Positions 22,561-29,700 of a DNA stretch of 32,820 bases are shown one piece after another. The notes below the pieces were generated by a model that had not been told where the DNA came from, searched no databases, and worked only from the letters and a program-made list of their open reading frames with translations. Source of the DNA: an uncultured marine group I thaumarchaeote (GTDB lineage Archaea; Thermoproteota; Nitrososphaeria; Nitrososphaerales; Nitrosopumilaceae); assembly GCA_902578515.1 (NCBI GenBank), contig CACHDH010000005.1:1-32820 (forward strand), read 5' to 3'. Numbering within the stretch: the first letter of the stretch is position 1; each line of letters opens with the position of its first letter. The position numbers and the translations under genes are program-made.

Positions 22561-23844
22561 TTACTCTTTTGGCTCAAAACCTTTTGGCAGTGCACCACGT
22601 TTACTATCTGGTTTGTCTTCAGTTTTTTCTTCAACTTGTGGTTTTTCTTCATCATAGTAACTTCTATGTTGATTATAATCTTCCAGACCTGTTACTTGTG
22701 CTTCTCCTCTAACAGTTTGGTATCCACCTGCGCTTGCACTGGTTTGATAACCAGTAAGTTGTGATGGATCAATGCCTTTTTGTTCATAATGTCCTTTTTC
22801 TTTATCTAGTTTTCTTTTACTTATCATCATCATAGCAGCACCACCTGCAGCTGCCGCACCAGCCATTCCATAGAGGATAAATGCTGGGAATTCTCCAGAT
22901 GATGTTGATGCATATCCTTCAGGTGCATTTGGTGTAACACCAAAAATTTCTGAAGTTCCTAAGACATCTCTATTTGCAAATCCAAGTATATCGATACTTG
23001 CATTACCGGATGACTCAAAGCTTGATACTCTGTATGTTTTATCGATTGTAACTGTTCCTTCACGTACCTGTTCTCTTATCAAACCTTCTCGTAGACTACT
23101 TTCACCCATTGTAAATGAGGAAATTACAGAGCCTGTTTGAAATCCATGCTGTGCAGCATCTACACCTATTCCAGTTGGATCAAACAAAAAGTGCCAGTTA
23201 CCAATTGGTTGTTCTTTTATTTCATCTCCATTCATTAGTCTAGTGGACATAATTTCTGCCGCATCACTAGCCTTCATTGACAATGCCAAAGATGGTGTAA
23301 ATCTTTCAAACGTTGAGATTGGTAAGTTGATTTCAACATCGCCATATGCTGGTGTATTTATCACAACAGGTCCAACAGCGCCAAATCCTCTCCAATCCAC
23401 ATCTATCAAAGTTGGATCGTTTCCAGAACCAGCTTTAATTACAAAATTCTGAATTGTAGGATGCAATACTATAGTATAATCTACTGACATGCTTGTACTT
23501 CTTCCAGTCATTACTGTTCTGTAATCTACGGTAAGGTCAGTAATCTGAGCTTGGCTGCCCTTTGAAAGAATGTACGAATTTATTTTTGAAATTAATGACT
23601 GTACTCCTGGGTTTGATGAATCAGCAGAAAACGACATCTCTTTTTTTAGACCATTCATCTCAGTAAGGTTTCCACCATCTGAATAGTCTATGTTAATGGA
23701 TCGTTGGTATGTCATCTTAGCAACAGCTGTATCTGAGGTAGGCTCAATTGTGACTTCCAGTTGTGATGATGCAAAAACAGGAGATATACCACTAATAGCT
23801 ATAAAAATCGATAAAAATGCAATAATTACTATAGACTTCTTCAA
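22561..23844 (-). CDS. Secreted, C-terminally anchored membrane protein of unknown function
   Basis: A 427-residue protein with a clear signal peptide (MKKSIVIIAFLSIFIAISG, likely cleaved after VFA at residue 25), an extracellular domain of about 290 residues rich in beta structure, one membrane helix (about 319-341, AFILYGMAGAAAAGGAAMMM) and a polar cytosolic tail of about 85 residues. The tail carries a GYQT motif twice and an acidic run (DEEKPQVEEKTEDKPD). I do not recognise the domain. The start is TTG; a TATA-like CTTTAATTAA (plus-strand reading) 27 bases upstream fits a leaderless message. It converges on rnpB and diverges from cofD. A surface or signalling role is only inference. Confidence 0.75.
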   Translation of the reverse strand: MKKSIVIIAFLSIFIAISGISPVFASSQLEVTIEPTSDTAVAKMTYQRSINIDYSDGGNLTEMNGLKKEMSFSADSSNPGVQSLISKINSYILSKGSQAQITDLTVDYRTVMTGRSTSMSVDYTIVLHPTIQNFVIKAGSGNDPTLIDVDWRGFGAVGPVVINTPAYGDVEINLPISTFERFTPSLALSMKASDAAEIMSTRLMNGDEIKEQPIGNWHFLFDPTGIGVDAAQHGFQTGSVISSFTMGESSLREGLIREQVREGTVTIDKTYRVSSFESSGNASIDILGFANRDVLGTSEIFGVTPNAPEGYASTSSGEFPAFILYGMAGAAAAGGAAMMMISKRKLDKEKGHYEQKGIDPSQLTGYQTSASAGGYQTVRGEAQVTGLEDYNQHRSYYDEEKPQVEEKTEDKPDSKRGALPKGFEPKE

Positions 23845-23866
23845 TACGTACTTTTACTTGTTGTAT

Positions 23867-23876
23867 CTTTAATTAA
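23867..23876 (-). promoter_or_regulatory. TATA box of the secreted protein gene
   Basis: TTAATTAAAG on the minus strand is centred about 27 bases upstream of the TTG at 23844. Confidence 0.5.
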
Positions 23877-23936
23877 TTTTACCCAAAAAACTACGTGAGA
23901 AATGAAAGGGTAATATTGGTAGCATGTTTTTGCTAA

Positions 23937-24878
23937 ATGGTTCTAGGAGATAAAAAATTGATTACAATACTTGCTGGCGGGTCTGGTTCGGTTAAACTAG
24001 TGCGTGGATTAGCTACCCATAGGTCAGACATCAATGTGATTACTAATGTTGGCGATAATTACTGGCTTTATGGTATGTATATCTGTCCTGACATTGATAC
24101 TATTACTTATGGTTTATCCGATTTACTTGATCAAGATAAGGGCTGGGGAATAAAAAAAGATACATTTGGATTTTTACGACAGATGGAAATTTTTGGAGAA
24201 GAGACGTGGTTTAGAATAGGTGATAGGGATACAGCTACACATCTTACTAGAACTAATATGTTAAAAAATGGAAAAAGTTTGAGTGATATTACAAAATGGA
24301 TGTCTGAAAAATTTGCAATTGAAATTAAAATATTACCAATAACTGACAATTCAGTCGAAACCAGAATTATAACAGACAAGGGTGATTTGCATCTTCAAGA
24401 ATTTTGGGTTAAGCATAGAGGCATGGATGAAGTAAAAGGAATTGAATATCAGGGAGCAGACAAGGCACGACCAAATCCCGACGCAGTAAGCGCAATTCAT
24501 GATTCTAGTCTAATCGTTATTGCACCTGGCAATCCGCTTACTAGTATAGGACCAATGTTAGCAATCAAAGGAATAAGAAAAGAATTAGCAAAAAAGAAAA
24601 ACAAAGTTGTTGCTGTAAGTCCAATAATTGGCAATGCTGCTATTAGTGGACCAACAGGCAAGTACATGGAAGCAGCTGGAATTGAAGTATCAGCTGTAGG
24701 AATCGCAAAGATGTATGCAGATGTATGTTCAAACTTGATTATAGACACTAAAGATCGTAAGCAAATAAAACAGATTGAGTCATTGAACATAAATGTACAT
24801 GATACAAAAATCAAAATGACAAACAAGCAAGCTGAAGATGCACTTGGCGCATCCATTCTAAAACAGTTTCATGCATAA
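23937..24878 (+). CDS. cofD: 2-phospho-L-lactate transferase (CofD)
   Basis: CofD transfers the phospho-lactyl (or related) group from its GDP-activated form to FO, giving F420-0. The N-terminus TILAGGSGSVKLVRGLA is the nucleotide-binding opening of the family, followed by VITNVGDNYWLYGMYICPDIDTITYGL, in which the Asp/Asn residues bind metal and FO. IVIAPGNPLTSIGPML and VVAVSPIIGNAAISGPTGKYM are further CofD signatures. Length of 313 is normal. The start is ATG. The stop overlaps the cofC start by eight bases, so the two are translated together. The upstream 92 bases hold the divergent promoters. Confidence 0.95.
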   Translation: MVLGDKKLITILAGGSGSVKLVRGLATHRSDINVITNVGDNYWLYGMYICPDIDTITYGLSDLLDQDKGWGIKKDTFGFLRQMEIFGEETWFRIGDRDTATHLTRTNMLKNGKSLSDITKWMSEKFAIEIKILPITDNSVETRIITDKGDLHLQEFWVKHRGMDEVKGIEYQGADKARPNPDAVSAIHDSSLIVIAPGNPLTSIGPMLAIKGIRKELAKKKNKVVAVSPIIGNAAISGPTGKYMEAAGIEVSAVGIAKMYADVCSNLIIDTKDRKQIKQIESLNINVHDTKIKMTNKQAEDALGASILKQFHA

Positions 24879-25506
24879 GTTGAAAACTTCCGCAATTATT
24901 CCAGTCAAAACATTTTCTAAAGCTAAAACAAGGTTAAATTTACAACCGGATTGTAAGGAAGAAATATGTAGTTTAATGTTACAGGAGGTTCTTAGGACTG
25001 TTTCTGATTGTAAAATTGTTAATCAAATAGTACTAGTAACGAAAGATGAAGATGCTTTAAAGATTGGTAAACAATTTAACGCTGTAGGAATTTTCGATGA
25101 TGAATTAGGAGTTAATAACGCAATAAATTTAGCTGACGAATATCTCTCTGACAAAAATTTTGATTGCTCAGTAATATTTCCACAAGACATACCAACAATG
25201 ACATCTACCGACATTGAGACATTGTTAGGTTTTATCAAATCCACAAACTCTGTAATTATTGTTCCCTCAAGACAGTTTAATGGAACTAATGCATTAGTTA
25301 GATGCCCTTCAGGTTTAATGCAGACAAAATATGATTTGGGTAGTTATACACATCAAATAGACGCAGCAAGAACACGAACTAACAATATATCAATTGCACT
25401 GATTCGTAGAATGATGCTTGATATTGATGACGAATCTGATCTTGCATTTATGCTAAAGCAAAATAGCAAACATGGTTTTTGTAATAAAATTGCATCATAC
25501 TTCTAG
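24871..25506 (+). CDS. cofC: 2-phospho-L-lactate guanylyltransferase (CofC)
   Basis: CofC activates phospholactate (or phosphoenolpyruvate, in some lineages) with GTP and hands the product to CofD. The nucleotidyltransferase opening SAIIPVKTFSKAKTRL is characteristic, and the central VIFPQDIPTMTSTDI carries the metal-binding acidic site. VIIVPSRQFNGTNALVRCP and LDIDDESDLAFML are later family motifs. The 211-residue length is normal for archaea. It overlaps cofD by eight bases and converges with the CPBP protease gene, overlapping it by 12 bases. Which acid it uses cannot be read from the sequence. Confidence 0.92.
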   Translation: MHKLKTSAIIPVKTFSKAKTRLNLQPDCKEEICSLMLQEVLRTVSDCKIVNQIVLVTKDEDALKIGKQFNAVGIFDDELGVNNAINLADEYLSDKNFDCSVIFPQDIPTMTSTDIETLLGFIKSTNSVIIVPSRQFNGTNALVRCPSGLMQTKYDLGSYTHQIDAARTRTNNISIALIRRMMLDIDDESDLAFMLKQNSKHGFCNKIASYF

Positions 25507-26484
25507 TTCATGTTTTTTTGAGTATACATAATTTAATGCCAAAACTGCAACTGATATTATTCCAGTAACCACAAGTATTATCTCAACTGTACTCAACAAT
25601 GAATGCTCGAATGCACTGGTAATGGAAATTTGGTTGATGTCAGCCACGATATATCCATACGAATAAACAAAGTAGTTTGTTGCCCAATGAATCAATACAG
25701 CTGGCGCAAGACCATACCTGTAGTATACCCATCCAATTATAATTCCGCTTGCAACTGCCTGCGCTAATTTTCCACTACTCCACGATTGATCTGAAAAAAT
25801 ATGTGCAGCGCCAAAGAGTATTCCCACTATTACAATTACAGTCAATGCCTTCTTTGTGCTTACATTGCGTAGATTTTTCCATGGCCACCATAATGATTTT
25901 CCAAAAAGTTTTAGTGATGACCCATAAGAGTATAGGGCAAAAAGAGGAACACCTATCAGTATAACTCTGAAGCCAATTTCTTCTATAATAGGCGCAAGCG
26001 ATATATCAAAAAATTGTATCAGTTGGTTTGGGGCTTCCGGTTGCTCAATAGGAATACCAAGAAGTTCTTGCACGCCAATTATTCCAGCTGAAACAATCAC
26101 TAAAATCGAGAACCATTTGATTGTGGTAACAATGTAGTTGTCTTGTATTTTGTATTTGCCCTCTGTGATCATTGATTGTAACACAGAAACAAAATTGGTT
26201 TTTGGACCAAAAAGTGCAATTGTAAAAATAATCAAAAACACACACCATATAACAGCGAATCCATCTCCTAGCTCAAATTCCATTGTAGCCTCAAAGCCTA
26301 TACCAGCAAGAAAAATGCTAAGACTATCCATGGGGTATTCATATGTCACATCATCTCCTATTCCCGAATTGAAAACCAAGTACATTCCAGTTGGAAATGA
26401 TATCACCATCAAACAAAAAATCACTGATATCAATGCAGTGTGCGGTATTGCCAACCCTTGCAAAATTTTATTCTGCGTTGACAC
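25495..26484 (-). CDS. CPBP-family intramembrane metalloprotease
   Basis: A 329-residue membrane protein with about eight hydrophobic segments. The CAAX-protease/bacteriocin-processing signature is complete: APIIEEIGFRVILIG (Glu168, Glu169 and Arg173), FGAAHIF (His228) and LIHWATNYF (His266), which form the metal site in the membrane. Such enzymes cleave within or near membranes; the substrate here is unknown and archaeal prenylated CAAX proteins are not assumed. The start is GTG, six bases after the stop of aIF1, so the two are co-transcribed. A short hairpin (ACACT with AGTGT) spans the aIF1 stop and this GTG and might influence its translation. Confidence 0.88.
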   Translation of the reverse strand: MSTQNKILQGLAIPHTALISVIFCLMVISFPTGMYLVFNSGIGDDVTYEYPMDSLSIFLAGIGFEATMEFELGDGFAVIWCVFLIIFTIALFGPKTNFVSVLQSMITEGKYKIQDNYIVTTIKWFSILVIVSAGIIGVQELLGIPIEQPEAPNQLIQFFDISLAPIIEEIGFRVILIGVPLFALYSYGSSLKLFGKSLWWPWKNLRNVSTKKALTVIVIVGILFGAAHIFSDQSWSSGKLAQAVASGIIIGWVYYRYGLAPAVLIHWATNYFVYSYGYIVADINQISITSAFEHSLLSTVEIILVVTGIISVAVLALNYVYSKKHELEV

Positions 26485-26490
26485 TTTTTT

Positions 26491-26799
26491 TCAGTGTAAT
26501 TCTATCGTGTCTTCTGCAAAACCAAGTCCTACTAATGTTTCTTTAATTGTATCCCTATGGTCTCCTTGTAAAAACACGTAGCCTTCTTTTGCGGTTCCAC
26601 CACAAGCATATTTGCTTTTTAGTTCCTTTGCAACATTTTCAAGATTATTGATCTTAGGATCAAGTCCTTCAATCATTGTTCCCTTTTTCTTAAAACGTCG
26701 AGTTTCAAGACGTATTATAATATGAGTACTGTCTTTGTCAAGGTCACCACAGGCGCATAAATCGTCAGGAAGTCCACAAGTATTACAAATTACCGCCAT
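26491..26799 (-). CDS. Translation initiation factor 1 (aIF1/SUI1 family)
   Basis: aIF1 binds the small ribosomal subunit and checks start-codon selection. The C-terminal SUI1 fold is clear: THIIIRLETRRFKKKGTMIEGLD, then LKSKYACGGTAKEGYVFLQGDHRDTIKETL. The N-terminus carries CNTCGLPDDLCACGD, a small zinc knuckle seen in many archaeal SUI1 proteins. The track starts at 26817 (MMKLELMAV); I prefer the ATG at 26799 (MAVICNTCG, 102 residues) because the TATA-like TTAATAATAA is about 27-30 bases upstream of it and nothing similar lies upstream of 26817. It is followed by the CPBP protease gene. Confidence 0.93.
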   Translation of the reverse strand: MAVICNTCGLPDDLCACGDLDKDSTHIIIRLETRRFKKKGTMIEGLDPKINNLENVAKELKSKYACGGTAKEGYVFLQGDHRDTIKETLVGLGFAEDTIELH

Positions 26800-26823
26800 T
26801 AGTTCTAATTTCATCATCTAGCA

Positions 26824-26887
26824 TTATTATTAAGCCTTGTCAGCCTTGGACCAAGCAAGTTTAGGAAACACTAGGACTTTTTACAAA
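26824..26887. promoter_or_regulatory. Divergent promoters of aIF1 and UPF0148 genes
   Basis: TTAATAATAA on the minus strand (26824-26833) serves aIF1 and TTTTTACAAA on the plus strand (26878-26887) serves the UPF0148 gene. A small palindrome CTTGG-A-CCAAG (26845-26855) lies roughly midway between the two. Confidence 0.45.
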
Positions 26888-26906
26888 CTAATTTAATGAT
26901 CTATTA

Positions 26907-27233
26907 TTGCCAGATGATTTGACTCAGAAAGCGATTAAAATACTACTTGGCGGCGGAACATTGCTAAGTGAACCGTGTCCATACTGTAAGGGTGTAAGAG
27001 TGATGAAGGATGGTAACGCATTGTGTGTAAATTGTGGTAAAGAGCCAGAAGGGAAGCAGGTAAAAGCACAAAGTGAGAATGAAGATTCAACTTCCACAAT
27101 ACAAACACTTGAGGGTAAACTTGAAAAATTATCTAGTCAACTTGAAAAGGAAAATGAACCAGCAAAACAGCAGGAATTGATAAAATCCATTGATTTGTTA
27201 ATAAATCTAATAGCGAAATTAAAGTCAAATTAA
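26907..27233 (+). CDS. UPF0148 (autoantigen p27-like) zinc-ribbon protein
   Basis: A 108-residue protein of the UPF0148 family, related to the human Sjogren syndrome/scleroderma autoantigen 1. The N-terminal LTQKAIKILLGGGTLLSEPCPYC and VRVMKDGNALCVNCGKEPE give two CXXC knuckles of a zinc ribbon, and the C-terminal half (TLEGKLEKLSSQLEKENEPAKQQELIKSI) is a coiled coil. The role in archaea is not known. The start is TTG: no in-frame ATG lies between it and the upstream region, and a TATA-like box is 25 bases upstream. Sec61-beta follows 39 bases downstream with its own promoter. Confidence 0.85.
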   Translation: MPDDLTQKAIKILLGGGTLLSEPCPYCKGVRVMKDGNALCVNCGKEPEGKQVKAQSENEDSTSTIQTLEGKLEKLSSQLEKENEPAKQQELIKSIDLLINLIAKLKSN

Positions 27234-27236
27234 AAA

Positions 27237-27250
27237 AGTTTTTATCTTTA
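27237..27250 (+). promoter_or_regulatory. Promoter of the Sec61-beta gene
   Basis: GTTTTTATCTTTA gives a TATA-like box about 28-30 bases before the ATG at 27273. Confidence 0.4.
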
Positions 27251-27272
27251 CCACTCTGCCCAAATACCAAGG

Positions 27273-27443
27273 ATGGCAGAAGGTAAAAAGAAAAACGCTC
27301 CACTCCCAGCATCTAGCGCTGGTTTACTAAGATTCTTTGAGGATGAGACCAAAGGAGTTAAGATTGATCCAAAGATTATCGTTTGCATGCCAATCAGCCT
27401 TGTTGCACTATCTTGGGCTATTGATCTTCTTCTGATTCCATAA
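27273..27443 (+). CDS. Preprotein translocase subunit Sec61-beta (SecG-like), not in ORF track
   Basis: A 56-codon gene below the ORF-track cutoff. The product begins MAEGKKKNAPLPASSAGLLR and continues FFEDETKGVKIDPKIIV before one hydrophobic helix (MPISLVALSWAIDLLLIP). This basic start, the SSAGLLRFFEDET segment and a single C-terminal helix are the signature of archaeal Sec61-beta, the small tail-anchored subunit of the SecYE-beta channel. The start is ATG and the size is normal for the family. DUF2070 begins five bases after its stop, so the pair is co-transcribed. Confidence 0.9.
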   Translation: MAEGKKKNAPLPASSAGLLRFFEDETKGVKIDPKIIVCMPISLVALSWAIDLLLIP

Positions 27444-27447
27444 TATC

Positions 27448-29190
27448 ATGTCAGATTCAAACGATATAGAAAATATTCATAGGAGATATACACTTACACT
27501 GATAAATCCATCATCATACTATGTTTCACTGTTTGGTTCTATTGCAATAGCATGCGTAATCTCTTTTCTTTGTTTTAACAACTTCATCACAAATTACGAG
27601 ATAGTTTATCATCTACCAGCTGCTTTAGGTGCACTACTTGCGATCCAATACATAGATTCACGCTTTACACGACACAAGGAATACTCAAAATCACTTCATA
27701 TGTCATTTTTTGGAAACGTGTTGTGGTTGATCACGATAGTAGCTGGAATCATAGGTTCTAGTATGTTATCAATAGAACCAGCTTTGTTTTATGTTGCTCT
27801 TGGCATGTTCATATTTTCTAGCTTTAGGATTGGAATTATGACTACCACACTTGGAATAAGTATGAAAAAAGCATGTGCATTGTGTTTTGTTCAACCGTTA
27901 GCAATGTTTTTTGCCTTAGTTCCGATTAGCATGTGGTCTGTTCTTTACGATGTACAGACATTATCATTTGCAGTTGTATTTCTAGGAGTTGCAGTAGCTT
28001 GGTCATATATTACAAATAGAACTGGATTGCCTATGATCAAAAGCACGCATAAACTATTACAAGCATACTTACAGTCAGTTTCACAAAATGACCCACGTGA
28101 CATGGAGTCAATTATACTTGAAACATCAATGCAGTCAGATATCTCAACGTCACAAATTCGTTTCTCTACAAATGATGACAAGAACGACTTCAGAATGATA
28201 CTACCTGATCTACATCCAGGACCATTCCATCCAGTAGGGGGCAGTAACATTCCATATGAAATTTACAAAAGTATGAATTCATCTGCAATGGTTTTGCATA
28301 GCATCTCTGACCATTCTCTTAATCTTCCATCCCAGCAAGATGTACAGGATTATTTACAGGAATTATCGAAGAGTCGTGTATCCAAAAAGGGCATGACATG
28401 TACGGAACCTGTTACTGCGCAAATAAACAAGGCACATGTTGTAGGAATACGACTTGACGAAACTGCATTACTATTCTTATCATTATCCCCACATGGAATG
28501 GAGGATGTTCCTGTAATCTTAAAGACAGAGATTGAACAAATGGCAAAAAATAGAAATTTCGAGCACGCATTAATTGTAGATACACACAATGCTATGGGCG
28601 GAGAGATATCACAGGAAGATTCTCAAGATTTGTTAACTGCAGCAAAAAACGTACTTGACATTCTTATCACTAAAAGTAACCATCCATTACAATATGGATA
28701 TGCAAACTCGCAATCTATGAATATTCAAACTAGCGACCTTGCGGGTGGCGGTATTGGAATGCTTTGCCTTGCTTTTGAACAAAAAAAATACTTTTTGTGT
28801 TGGGCTGACGCTAACAACATGGAAAACGGTGTACGCGAAGAAGTTATAGCTCATCTAAAAAATCATGGGCATGAACTGGTTGAGATGTTTACATCTGATA
28901 CACATTCAACAACAATGGGAGTAAGAAACAGAAATGGTTACTATGAGCTTGGCAGTGTTACTAAATCAGAAAGATTAGCAGATTGGTGTTTAACTATTGC
29001 AAAGCAAGCAGAAAAAAATATCGCAGAAGGCAAATTTGAAATCTTAGAAAACAACGCAAAGGTAAGAGTAATGGGATCAGGAATATTTGAACATCTTTCC
29101 AAAGCACTTGACAGTTCCCTGAATATGACAAAATGGTTTATGATCCTATGTACTGGTATTTTCTTGATATCTATTTTTCTACGGTTCTAA
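27448..29190 (+). CDS. DUF2070 archaeal membrane protein, possible metalloenzyme
   Basis: A 580-residue archaeal protein I recognise as DUF2070, function unknown. Residues 25-190 hold about six membrane helices, a large soluble domain spans about 200-555, and a last helix (WFMILCTGIFLISIFL) ends the protein. The soluble domain carries acidic/histidine motifs that look like metal ligands: LPDLHPGPFHP (Asp254, His256, His261), VDTHNAMGG (Asp378, His380), WADANNME (Asp453) and TSDTHSTTMG (Asp484, His486). Enzymatic activity is my inference. It starts with ATG five bases after Sec61-beta, which suggests work at the translocon or on membrane proteins. The stop overlaps the convergent Mrr-like gene by 20 bases. 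Confidence 0.82.
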   Translation: MSDSNDIENIHRRYTLTLINPSSYYVSLFGSIAIACVISFLCFNNFITNYEIVYHLPAALGALLAIQYIDSRFTRHKEYSKSLHMSFFGNVLWLITIVAGIIGSSMLSIEPALFYVALGMFIFSSFRIGIMTTTLGISMKKACALCFVQPLAMFFALVPISMWSVLYDVQTLSFAVVFLGVAVAWSYITNRTGLPMIKSTHKLLQAYLQSVSQNDPRDMESIILETSMQSDISTSQIRFSTNDDKNDFRMILPDLHPGPFHPVGGSNIPYEIYKSMNSSAMVLHSISDHSLNLPSQQDVQDYLQELSKSRVSKKGMTCTEPVTAQINKAHVVGIRLDETALLFLSLSPHGMEDVPVILKTEIEQMAKNRNFEHALIVDTHNAMGGEISQEDSQDLLTAAKNVLDILITKSNHPLQYGYANSQSMNIQTSDLAGGGIGMLCLAFEQKKYFLCWADANNMENGVREEVIAHLKNHGHELVEMFTSDTHSTTMGVRNRNGYYELGSVTKSERLADWCLTIAKQAEKNIAEGKFEILENNAKVRVMGSGIFEHLSKALDSSLNMTKWFMILCTGIFLISIFLRF

Positions 29191-29584
29191 TCTCTTCCAA
29201 GTTACCATAAAACTCGTCAATAAATGAAGAGAACTGCATTATTGGTACAATCGGTACTTTGTTAACCAGTTTTACACCTTCCTGATACAGTGTTACAATT
29301 ACTGGCGCAGCCATGACTTCATTTGTTATTGCCACATAATGTTTCACACGGTCTATCTGTTTTAGAACAATATTCTCAAGAGCAGAATTGGTCATTCTCT
29401 TCCAATGTTTACAATCAATAAGTACTGCCGTACCAAGATGTATTCCAACAACATCTATTTCCATTGTAGGCTTCTTCATCCTAAAATTACGTGTAACTTC
29501 AAAATTTTTTGATTCCAAAATTTCAGCTACTAATCCCTCAAAATCTTTCCAATCAACATCACGTGATGCCTCTTCAATTGGCAC
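29171..29584 (-). CDS. Mrr-like restriction-endonuclease-fold protein
   Basis: A PD-(D/E)XK nuclease-fold protein of the Mrr_cat type. DWKDFEGLVAEILESKNFEV is the first helix and strand with Glu16; MEIDVVGIHLGTAVLIDCKHWKRM contains Asp44 and Asp57-Cys-Lys59, the metal and catalytic residues. The rest (IVLKQIDRVKHYVAI and APVIVTLYQEGVKLVNKVPI) fits the core. No methylase or specificity gene is nearby, so it is more likely a repair or housekeeping nuclease than a restriction system. The track start is GTG 29584, but the frame stays open and protein-like for another 15 codons upstream without ATG, GTG or TTG; see findings. Confidence 0.75.
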   Translation of the reverse strand: MPIEEASRDVDWKDFEGLVAEILESKNFEVTRNFRMKKPTMEIDVVGIHLGTAVLIDCKHWKRMTNSALENIVLKQIDRVKHYVAITNEVMAAPVIVTLYQEGVKLVNKVPIVPIMQFSSFIDEFYGNLEEIRTVEK

Positions 29585-29670
29585 GCCAGATTTTATTGCC
29601 GAGATTGCATCTTTTAGTTTATTTTCTATGAAGAATCACCAGATAGATTTTTTGTTAATGCCTAATGAAC

Positions 29671-29680
29671 CTTAAATTAT
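29671..29680 (+). promoter_or_regulatory. TATA box of the solute-binding protein gene
   Basis: CTTAAATTAT is centred about 26 bases upstream of the ATG at 29701 and so favours that start over 29692. Its complement ATAATTTAAG could also serve the divergent Mrr-like gene. Confidence 0.45.
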
Positions 29681-29700
29681 GATAAGATATCATGTCTGAC

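Noticed and set aside
26481-26497. ACACT/AGTGT hairpin as a terminator between aIF1 and the protease
   Set aside because: Only five base pairs, spans the stop and start codons and is not followed by a U-run.
29171-29584. Restriction-modification or defence island
   Set aside because: The Mrr-like protein has no methylase, specificity subunit, mobile-element genes or other defence genes around it; neighbours are housekeeping genes.
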